This document shows positions 6,443 through 11,890 of a stretch of 11,890 nt of DNA, in pieces. Both the position numbers and the translations under genes were made by a program. The stretch comes from an uncultured Eubacteriales bacterium (lineage in GTDB: Bacteria > Bacillota > Clostridia > Christensenellales > Borkfalkiaceae). The notes under the pieces were generated by a model, which was not told the DNA's origin, made no database searches, and worked only from the letters and a program-made list of their open reading frames with translations. Each line of letters begins with the position of its first letter. Within the stretch, counting starts at the first letter, position 1. The stretch is taken from assembly GCA_949745625.1 (NCBI GenBank), contig CATJZR010000116.1:1-11890 (forward strand). Reading direction: 5' to 3'.

Positions 6443-7156
6443 ATGAAAAGATTAATTGCTATTTGTTTATCGGCTTTACCCGCGCCGCTGCCGGTGCAGA
6501 GCGTTCCCCGCCCCGAGCCCATCGAAGTAGTGACCGTTACGGACGGAGCTTCGCCGGGCACGGCAAGCCTGTACGGAAACGGCGAAAGCTTTATAACCGA
6601 CCTTAAGGTGACGGTAAAATTCAAATTTTACGCGCCCTACGATATAAAGCTTGAGGACGGCTATTCACCGTTTATGTCCGTCTTCGATTTCGGCGCGCAG
6701 GACAAACTGCTGTTCTGCTCTTCACAGACGGGCGGAAGCGGCGGCTACGGCAACTATACCGTATACCGTCTTAAAAAGCGCTCGTACGAGCTGCTTTACG
6801 ACGACAAAACAAACAGTAAAAACGAGAAGTTTGTCGCAGTTTTTCAGCCGGACGGCTTTATGCTGATTAACAGTGCGGCAGCCTCCCTGTCCGTGTCGGT
6901 CGACTATATGGACGATTTTTATTACGACAAAATTTTTGCGCCCGACGGCAGCTTAAAGGGCGAACAGCCCAATGTAAACGACATTTCCTTCGTGTCTCCG
7001 GCGCTCAATCCCGCAAGCGGAATTTACAGGCTTCTTACTTACCGCTCCGTCGCTGCGGTTGCGGAAGCCAACCGCCTCGGCTATATCGTGCAGACGCTTG
7101 ACTTCGACGGCAATACCTTTACCCCCTCCTTTACCGAATTTTCGATAGGCTTTTAA
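6443..7156 (+). CDS. Secreted protein of unknown function (clostridial VCBS-like family)
   Basis: The 237-residue product begins MKRLIAICLSAL, a short, proline-rich signal-peptide-like segment (about 1-22), so it is probably exported. The rest is a beta-rich globular domain without membrane helices. Landmarks are GGSGGYGNYTVYRL (97-110), YDKIFAPDGSLKG (161-173) and RLGYIVQTLDFDGNTF (211-226). From memory these match a family of clostridial secreted proteins with a GGSGGYG block, an IYD..GKLK block and a LGYV.T.L.W.G..F ending, often loosely labelled VCBS-repeat or hypothetical. The DxDxDG calcium loops usual in that type are degenerate here. No enzymatic residues are evident. ATG 6443 has no Shine-Dalgarno; the promoter places the transcript start on it. 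Its divergence from the response regulator suggests shared control. Both the start and export need testing. Confidence 0.75.
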   Translation: MKRLIAICLSALPAPLPVQSVPRPEPIEVVTVTDGASPGTASLYGNGESFITDLKVTVKFKFYAPYDIKLEDGYSPFMSVFDFGAQDKLLFCSSQTGGSGGYGNYTVYRLKKRSYELLYDDKTNSKNEKFVAVFQPDGFMLINSAAASLSVSVDYMDDFYYDKIFAPDGSLKGEQPNVNDISFVSPALNPASGIYRLLTYRSVAAVAEANRLGYIVQTLDFDGNTFTPSFTEFSIGF

Positions 7157-7192
7157 AAAAATGCGCCCCTTACAGGACGCATTTTTTTAAAA
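7151..7192. terminator. Bidirectional terminator containing both stop codons
   Basis: A perfect 15-bp stem, TTTTAAAAAAATGCG (7151-7165) against CGCATTTTTTTAAAA (7178-7192), continues past one mismatch with CC/GG. T-runs are on both strands. The TAA of the secreted-protein gene (7154-7156) and the TAA of the ZIP gene (7189-7187) lie within opposite arms. Confidence 0.9.
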
Positions 7193-8047
7193 CATAACGA
7201 GAAGAAAACCGGTCAGCACGCCGACAAACAACGAAAATGCGGGAAGCTTGCTCTTCCACATCAACACGGCTTCCGGCAGCAGCTCGCCGAATACGACGTA
7301 CAGCATTGCGCCGCTTGCAAAGCCGAGCGACAGAACAAGCATAATATCGCTTATTCCGCCAAGCGCATAGCCTATAACCGCGCCAAGCACCGTCGGCAAA
7401 CCGCTGAGGGCGGTAAGCAGACACGCTTTGCACTTGCCCATTCCGCCCGAGATAAGCGGTACGGAAACAGCCATTCCCTCGGGGATATTGTGCAGACCTA
7501 TCACGATAGCCATTATAAAGCCGGAGGACGCGAAAAGCGTGTCGATTAGGTTTTCCTCCGCCGCGTACGAAGCACCTATTACCATTCCCTCGGGCAGGTT
7601 GTGCAGCGCGATTGCGGACATCATTACAAGCCCCGCTATAAACAGTTTGGAATTTGCAAGCTCGTGCTTTTTGTAGTGGTCGGCGTGAATAAGCTCGTCC
7701 AAATCATCCGCGGTTGCGGGGTGGTTCGCGTCGATATGCTCAACCTCGTGATTAGTGCGCTTATCGATAAAGTAGTTTAAAAGGAACACCACTCCGTAGC
7801 CGACGGCTACCGCCGCCACAACTATAAGCGGGGTAAGTTTGGTCAGCTTGCCCTCGTTCATAAGCTGAATAGGCTCGCTCATCAAATCGAAGCAGACGAC
7901 GGCAAGCATTATCCCCGCCGCAAACGAAAGCAGCAAGCTTACTATTTTTTTTGAATCGCGCTTCATAACCGCGCCTACGATACCGCCCAATCCTGTACCG
8001 ACTACTCCCGATATAAACGTAATTGTTATAATTGCAAGATAGTCCAA
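7187..8047 (-). CDS. ZIP-family divalent metal transporter
   Basis: This 286-residue inner-membrane transporter probably imports zinc or a similar divalent metal (ZupT/GufA group). The two family signatures are exact: HNLPEG (149-154) and GLHNIPEGMAV (184-194), whose His, Asn, Pro and Glu line the metal site. About eight membrane helices are apparent. The loop between helices 3 and 4 (about 96-130) holds several histidines (HEVEH, HIDANH, IHADHYKKH within it), the variable metal-binding loop of ZIP proteins. The likely start is TTG 8047: AAAGGCGG lies 8 bases upstream and no in-frame ATG or GTG fits better. Its stop lies in the bidirectional terminator. It is divergent from the ferredoxin gene and has its own promoter. 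Confidence 0.93.
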   Translation of the reverse strand: MDYLAIITITFISGVVGTGLGGIVGAVMKRDSKKIVSLLLSFAAGIMLAVVCFDLMSEPIQLMNEGKLTKLTPLIVVAAVAVGYGVVFLLNYFIDKRTNHEVEHIDANHPATADDLDELIHADHYKKHELANSKLFIAGLVMMSAIALHNLPEGMVIGASYAAEENLIDTLFASSGFIMAIVIGLHNIPEGMAVSVPLISGGMGKCKACLLTALSGLPTVLGAVIGYALGGISDIMLVLSLGFASGAMLYVVFGELLPEAVLMWKSKLPAFSLFVGVLTGFLLVMF

Positions 8048-8079
8048 ATTATCAACCGCCTTTAATATTTTCGTCTTTC

Positions 8080-8108
8080 ATTTTCGCGCTTTAAATCTTA
8101 AATGTCAA
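8080..8108 (-). promoter_or_regulatory. Promoter of the ZIP transporter
   Basis: On the minus strand TTGACA (8108-8103), 17-base spacer, GAAAAT (8085-8080). The -35 is perfect and the -10 matches 4 of 6. The predicted start near 8073 gives a leader of about 26 bases containing the ribosome binding site. Confidence 0.5.
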
Positions 8109-8118
8109 CTGTTTAGCG

Positions 8119-8147
8119 TTGATTTTCGCACGGCTTTATAATATAAT
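8119..8147 (+). promoter_or_regulatory. Promoter of the ferredoxin gene
   Basis: TTGATT (8119-8124), 17-base spacer, perfect TATAAT (8142-8147). The predicted start near 8154 gives a very short leader consisting of little more than AAGGAG (8155-8160). The -35s of this and the ZIP promoter lie 10 bases apart and contain a TCAAC/GTTGA inverted repeat (8105-8109, 8118-8122). Confidence 0.65.
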
Positions 8148-8166
8148 GTTTTGTAAGGAGAATTAT

Positions 8167-8358
8167 ATGAACAAATTGCTTTTAGTTAAAAAGGACAACT
8201 GTCCGCAAAACCACCCTTGCCCCGCCGTTAAAGTATGCTCCGCAGGCGCACTGACACAAAGTGGATTTTCCGCGCCCGTAGTAGACCTTGACAAATGTAT
8301 AAGGTGCGGTAAATGCTCTTCGTTCTGCCCCAAAAAGGCGCTTGTGCTGCAAGGATGA
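8167..8358 (+). CDS. Small 4Fe-4S ferredoxin-type protein
   Basis: This 63-residue cytoplasmic iron-sulfur protein is probably an electron carrier or redox subunit. The second cluster site is classical, CIRCGKCSSFCP (C44, C47, C50, C54 then Pro). The first half reads CPQNHPCPAVKVC with C12, C18 and C24, spaced five residues apart, so it has three rather than four cysteines and not the standard CxxCxxC pattern. From memory a clostridial family of short ferredoxins shares this DKxxCPQNHPCP start. Such proteins are usually thought to hold one normal cluster. The start is ATG 8167 with AAGGAG six bases upstream; an upstream in-frame ATG at 8119 lies within the promoter and is rejected. It is divergent from the ZIP gene; no partner enzyme is adjacent. 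No clear terminator follows it. Confidence 0.88.
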   Translation: MNKLLLVKKDNCPQNHPCPAVKVCSAGALTQSGFSAPVVDLDKCIRCGKCSSFCPKKALVLQG

Positions 8359-8374
8359 CGCAGCGGATTTTCGT

Positions 8375-8403
8375 TTGACAAAATATGCGAAAAATGATAT
8401 AAT
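8375..8403 (+). promoter_or_regulatory. Consensus sigma-A promoter of the protease gene
   Basis: TTGACA (8375-8380), exactly 17 bases, TATAAT (8398-8403), with TG at 8395-8396. Both hexamers are perfect and the -10 is extended, so this is predicted to be the strongest promoter in the window. The predicted start is about 8410, giving a leader of about 40 bases. Confidence 0.85.
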
Positions 8404-8449
8404 CCGCCTGCTTGACAGCGTTTAAAATTTTCCCGAAAGGAGTTACATA

Positions 8450-11400
8450 ATGCCAGACAAAGAAAAACCCAAATCAACGGCAAAGCCTGCGGCAACTAAA
8501 CCGGCAGCGGCTAAGCCTGCGACAGCGAAGCCTGCTGCGCCTAAGGCGGCAGCGGCTAAGCCAGTAACAAGCAAAGCAGCGCCCAAACCTGCAACGGCTA
8601 AGCCCGCGGCAGACAAAACCGCCACCCCCAAGGCTACGGCTACGAAAACGGCAACGGAAAAGCCCGTTGCGGAAAAACAACTAAAAGAACAACCCGTCGC
8701 CGCGGCGACGGTATCCGCACCGAAGCGTGCGGATAAATCACCGAAAGCAAAACCCGAAAAGAGTCCGGAAAGCAAAGGAGGCATTTTAGTGCTTAGCAAA
8801 AAGACGCGTTACATAATTATGGCGGCAGTTGCATTCGTTCTCGTAATCGCGCTTGTAGTCGGTATAACCGTAGGCGCAGTTTCGTGCAACCGCGCACCCG
8901 ACTTTTCCACCGTCCCTCCGGTAGCTGACAGAGTCAAAGACGACAATCCCTTTACAAATACAGAACGCCCCGTCATTACTACCCCCAATGCCGTCAAGGG
9001 CGACAAGTTCGAATACGGTTATTCGGCAATGACCGAAGTCGGCTTTTCCGCAACGGTCGAGGGCGAGGTCGAAAGAAAGAAATCGGTTGCCTATTACGAG
9101 GGCACTCAGATTGAAAGAACCAACGAAGGCGCGACTTTCGGCAACGAGGAATATCCCAAATACGGATATACGCTCAATTCCGTAATAGGCGCAGGCGACG
9201 AAAAAACGCAGGCGCGTCAGGACCTTATAGAAGAATCGGACTACTACTGCGCGCTTGGCACCCGCAACAATTCGGGCAACGGCAATAACGGCGACGCTAC
9301 CTTTACCTGGATGGACGCAAACGGCTATCTTTACAGCGGAACCACCGCAAACCCCGTACACGCAATAAACGCGGACGGCACAAACAGACAGCTTTATAAG
9401 CACAGCGCGGCAGCAGGTATGTACTACGGCGGCTACAAAAATACAGACGACCTGCTTGACAGCGAGCCAGGAATAATAAAAAAGATTACTCTCCGTCCCC
9501 GCGGTTACGGCAGCTATTCGGTAACCGGCGTTTACGCGCCCGCGGGCGAAATAATCAAAATATCGATAAGCGAAGCGGATATGAACGCTACGGGCGGACT
9601 TACTATACATATTGGTCAGACGCTTTACAACGGACAGTCAAACAACATCTGGGCGGCAAAGGGTCAGATGCAGCGCTTTCCCAACGTCCTCAACACGATG
9701 AACGTCAACAAGGACACCGCTACGCTTGAAAACGGATACTACACCGCTTACGTCGGCTCGTTCCTCGGCGGCCCCCTTTATATCCGCAATACCTCGGCAA
9801 CCTTTACCGCCACCATTTCCGGCGGCGTTGCATATTCGCACTTTATTTTGGGATACACCACCGAAGAGGAATTCGAAAAGAACAAGAAGTCCTCCGCCCC
9901 CTACTTCGATTTGGAGGTATGGAGCTACGGCGTTCTGCACTCGGGCACTAAGTACCAGGCGCAGCGCTACTCTTACGACGACCTTTACAAGGCGGCGGTA
10001 CTTTGGGAAAAGGTTGCAAGCGTAACCACCACGGGCAGCAATCAGGGTATAGTTTTCCTTTACGAGCCGTTTGTTGCGGCGGGAGCGGCGGTCGCATTCC
10101 CCGGCAGAAGCTCGGTAAACTGCCCGACGGACTGGATGAGTAATTCACTCAACTACAACGTAATGGTATCGTCTGGCGCGTGGGGTAACTTCCACGAGTA
10201 CCACCACAACTTCCAGGGCTACGGAGTAGGCAACGGCGGCGAGGTTACAAACAACGGCATGACCCTGGTATCCTACGCGTTGTTCACCAAAATCTCCTCG
10301 AAGCGCGGAATTTCAAGCTACGGCGGACAGGGTCTAGGCGGCTGGAACAACTATACCAGTGCAACCTGGGCTTTAAATGACTTGCTGAGCATCAGAAACG
10401 GCGGCAGCCCCTCAAACGGCAAGCAGGGACTTGCACTTTACGCAACGCTGTTACACAACTTCGGCGCAAACAACTATATTCAGGCTAAGGTCAGGGGCGG
10501 CGGACAGAGCTATCAGGCTTACGCAAACGCATGGGAAGCCGTTACTCATAACAATATGTCTTACTACTTCAACGAAGTATTGAAGGGCGGCATAAAGTCA
10601 ACCGCACCCGACGAATATCCTATGTTCGTTCCCGTATCCTCCGTATATCAGACGGGCAGAAGCTATATGTACGACGGCGAAAAGAGATACTTTAACACCA
10701 TGCAGCCGTACGTAATCCCCTACGGCGAAGAATTTAACATAGACCTGAGTCAATACAATGCACCGAGCGGTCAATACGCAAGCGGAAGTATTGTCATTCC
10801 CGATAATTTCGAATATACGGTTAAAAGTATTTCGCAGCCCAAGAACGGAACCATCGAAGTGGTTGACGGTTACAACTTCAAGTTCAGGCCCAATTCCGAA
10901 AAGCTTTCGGGTCAGATTATCGTAACGCTTGAAATCAAGGAAAAGAGCAACGCGTTCAAGGTTGACGACGTAGACCTCGTACTCGAATTCGAGCAGTCGC
11001 ACGAAACCAACAAAATGACGCTTGAAAGGACCACCTACACTTACACTGCGGAAACTATGTACAAGGACGCTAAAACGGCGTACGAAAGCAACTTCGCGGG
11101 TTACGACAAGGTCGTTGAAAAAGCAAACCATACAAACCCCACGCAGAACTGCAATACCGATATATGGTTCTATCCCAACACCGACGAAAATCACAACAAA
11201 TATCCCGACGCACCCGAGTCGTACTTCTTCCACTCAAACACCGTAGAGGTTATTGACGGCAAGCTGTACTTCGAGGAAGCGGGCAGATACAGAATTTACC
11301 TGCGCGGACGTTCCAACTGCGCGGTATACTATTCAACGGACGGAAAGAATTACCTGTTCGGTGCGGCTATAACCGAAGAGACAAAGGGCGTTGGACACGC

Positions 11401-11890
11401 GAACTTCTTTACTAACGACCCCACCACCTACTTTGACGTTGACCTTGAGGAACACTCCTGGGTTTACGTCAGGGAAGTGCTGATTGTTCAGGAAAAGTCA
11501 AGAAGCTATATAGGCTTAGGCTACGCGCAGTGGATTAAACCTATGTTCACAATAACCGAGGACGAGAACGGAGTATTACATTACTTCGACCAGACGGGTA
11601 AAGAGGTTTCCGAGGAAGAGGCAAACAATGCCCAGCTTACCGAACCGAAGAAAGCAAGCTATATCAACGCGTACAGAAGCAACTACGAATTCCCCGACAA
11701 TAAGTCGTTTGAATCCGATTACTTCTTCACACGCCAGTATAAGTACAATTATTCGGATAATGTTTCATACAGCGGCGACAGTCAGACGCCTGTACCCGAA
11801 TTAACCAAAAACCTTACGTCAAGCTGGGGCGGCAGCAAGGATATAAGCATCCTCACCGACGGCATAAAAAATCAGGGCAACGACAAACAA
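8450..11890 (+). CDS. Membrane-anchored M60-like (mucin/glycoprotein-type) metalloprotease, 3' end outside window
   Basis: The frame is open for 1147 codons to the window edge without a stop. Order: Lys/Ala/Pro-rich tail (1-112), one membrane helix (about 121-145, basic residues before it), then a long extracellular part. TGVYAPAGE (359-367) is the entry strand of the M60 domain; the active site is WGNFHEYHHNFQGYG with H582, E583 and H586, followed by E598 in GGEVTNN. This satisfies the M60 pattern HExxH-X(8-28)-E, a zinc gluzincin, though Pfam M60 members more often read HExGH. M60 proteins cut mucins and other glycoproteins. Residues about 700-1120 are beta-rich, probably accessory or binding domains; TSSWGG and ILTDG near the edge hint at a discoidin-like carbohydrate-binding module. 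ATG 8450 has AAAGGAG seven bases upstream. A second start at codon 114 is possible. Enzymatic class is well supported; substrate is inferred. Confidence 0.88.
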   Translation, partial: MPDKEKPKSTAKPAATKPAAAKPATAKPAAPKAAAAKPVTSKAAPKPATAKPAADKTATPKATATKTATEKPVAEKQLKEQPVAAATVSAPKRADKSPKAKPEKSPESKGGILVLSKKTRYIIMAAVAFVLVIALVVGITVGAVSCNRAPDFSTVPPVADRVKDDNPFTNTERPVITTPNAVKGDKFEYGYSAMTEVGFSATVEGEVERKKSVAYYEGTQIERTNEGATFGNEEYPKYGYTLNSVIGAGDEKTQARQDLIEESDYYCALGTRNNSGNGNNGDATFTWMDANGYLYSGTTANPVHAINADGTNRQLYKHSAAAGMYYGGYKNTDDLLDSEPGIIKKITLRPRGYGSYSVTGVYAPAGEIIKISISEADMNATGGLTIHIGQTLYNGQSNNIWAAKGQMQRFPNVLNTMNVNKDTATLENGYYTAYVGSFLGGPLYIRNTSATFTATISGGVAYSHFILGYTTEEEFEKNKKSSAPYFDLEVWSYGVLHSGTKYQAQRYSYDDLYKAAVLWEKVASVTTTGSNQGIVFLYEPFVAAGAAVAFPGRSSVNCPTDWMSNSLNYNVMVSSGAWGNFHEYHHNFQGYGVGNGGEVTNNGMTLVSYALFTKISSKRGISSYGGQGLGGWNNYTSATWALNDLLSIRNGGSPSNGKQGLALYATLLHNFGANNYIQAKVRGGGQSYQAYANAWEAVTHNNMSYYFNEVLKGGIKSTAPDEYPMFVPVSSVYQTGRSYMYDGEKRYFNTMQPYVIPYGEEFNIDLSQYNAPSGQYASGSIVIPDNFEYTVKSISQPKNGTIEVVDGYNFKFRPNSEKLSGQIIVTLEIKEKSNAFKVDDVDLVLEFEQSHETNKMTLERTTYTYTAETMYKDAKTAYESNFAGYDKVVEKANHTNPTQNCNTDIWFYPNTDENHNKYPDAPESYFFHSNTVEVIDGKLYFEEAGRYRIYLRGRSNCAVYYSTDGKNYLFGAAITEETKGVGHANFFTNDPTTYFDVDLEEHSWVYVREVLIVQEKSRSYIGLGYAQWIKPMFTITEDENGVLHYFDQTGKEVSEEEANNAQLTEPKKASYINAYRSNYEFPDNKSFESDYFFTRQYKYNYSDNVSYSGDSQTPVPELTKNLTSSWGGSKDISILTDGIKNQGNDKQ
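8480..8640 (+). repeat. Low-complexity AKPA-type repeats in the protease tail
   Basis: The coding sequence repeats units such as AKPA, TKPA and PKAA with variants of GCTAAGCCTGCG, giving about 110 residues of mainly Lys, Ala, Pro and Thr. The translated strip is strongly basic and predicted disordered. It would lie on the cytoplasmic side of the membrane anchor. Such histone-H1-like tails can bind nucleic acid or acidic polymers; that role is only a suggestion. Confidence 0.75.
8774..8791 (+). promoter_or_regulatory. Internal ribosome binding site and GTG start in the protease gene
   Basis: AAAGGAGG (8774-8781), the best Shine-Dalgarno match here, lies 7 bases before an in-frame GTG (8789-8791, codon 114). 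A product from it would begin VLSKKTRYIIMAAVAFV, which looks like a normal signal peptide or anchor. This may be the main or a second start. Confidence 0.55.

Noticed and set aside
8052..8081. Short leader-peptide frame (MKDENIKGG) upstream of the ZIP gene on the minus strand
   Set aside because: Its ATG overlaps the predicted -10 (8085-8080), upstream of the expected transcription start, and it has no Shine-Dalgarno.
8412..8440. Second TTGACA (8412-8417) upstream of the protease gene
   Set aside because: No -10 at a suitable distance (8435-8440 is GAAAGG); the perfect promoter at 8375-8403 explains expression.
8480..8640. CRISPR-like spacing of the short repeats
   Set aside because: The repeats are short codon-level units in an open reading frame without unique spacers.
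8443..8799. Ala/Gly/Val-rich frame on the minus strand opposite the protease tail
   Set aside because: It is the antisense shadow of the AKPA codon repeats; no start signals, and the plus-strand frame is supported by promoter, ribosome binding site and domain content.
8789..8902. Lipoprotein signal ending at Cys146 of the protease (AVSC)
   Set aside because: The lipobox needs Leu/Val/Ile at -3 but has Ala, and the helix is long; an ordinary anchor or signal peptide fits better, though lipidation is not excluded.
10598..11233. 211-codon frame on the minus strand within the protease gene
   Set aside because: Codon shadow of the protease frame; no start signals and no recognisable domain.

Overview
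This window looks like a chromosomal segment from a gut-type member of the Clostridia (Bacillota). That placement is inferred from several things together: a Bcr/Cpr-type ABC transporter with its two-component system, a clostridial-style short ferredoxin, a GltS-type symporter, good AGGAGG-like ribosome binding sites, and a large surface M60 (mucin/glycoprotein-type) metalloprotease. I cannot name a genus from sequence alone.

Layout. 1-375 is AT-rich and mostly non-coding: a fragment of a BspA-like leucine-rich repeat on the minus strand at the left edge, a strong GC-rich hairpin (156-204), and a near-consensus promoter. 376-2981 (+) is a two-gene unit with overlapping stop and start: a PlsC-type acyltransferase carrying an added zinc ribbon and C-terminal domain, then a GltS-family sodium symporter. 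A bidirectional terminator (2983-3014) separates it from the convergent minus-strand operon 6376-3013. That operon reads response regulator, ABC ATPase, ABC-2 permease, histidine kinase, the usual plan of a peptide-antibiotic sensing and export module. Divergent from it, 6443-7156 (+) encodes a secreted protein of a clostridial family of unknown function, closed by a second bidirectional terminator (7151-7192). 8047-7187 (-) is a ZIP metal transporter, divergent from a 63-residue ferredoxin (8167-8358, +). From 8450 to the right edge runs one long open frame of at least 1147 codons: a basic Lys/Ala/Pro-rich tail, one membrane anchor, and an M60-like metalloprotease with a following beta-rich region. 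It is cut by the window edge.

Points most worth a second look. First, the response regulator and the secreted protein are driven by divergent promoters that appear to share one palindromic -35 (TTTGCAAA, 6406-6413). Their geometry is exactly mirror-symmetric and both start codons fall at the predicted transcription start, so both mRNAs would be leaderless. The acyltransferase start at 376 shows the same 7-base distance. Second, the protease gene has two in-frame starts, each with a strong Shine-Dalgarno: one gives the full Lys/Ala/Pro tail and one removes it. Third, its active site is HEYHH rather than the more usual HExGH of M60 proteins. Fourth, the acyltransferase and protease promoters are 22/29 identical, with the same extended -10 block.
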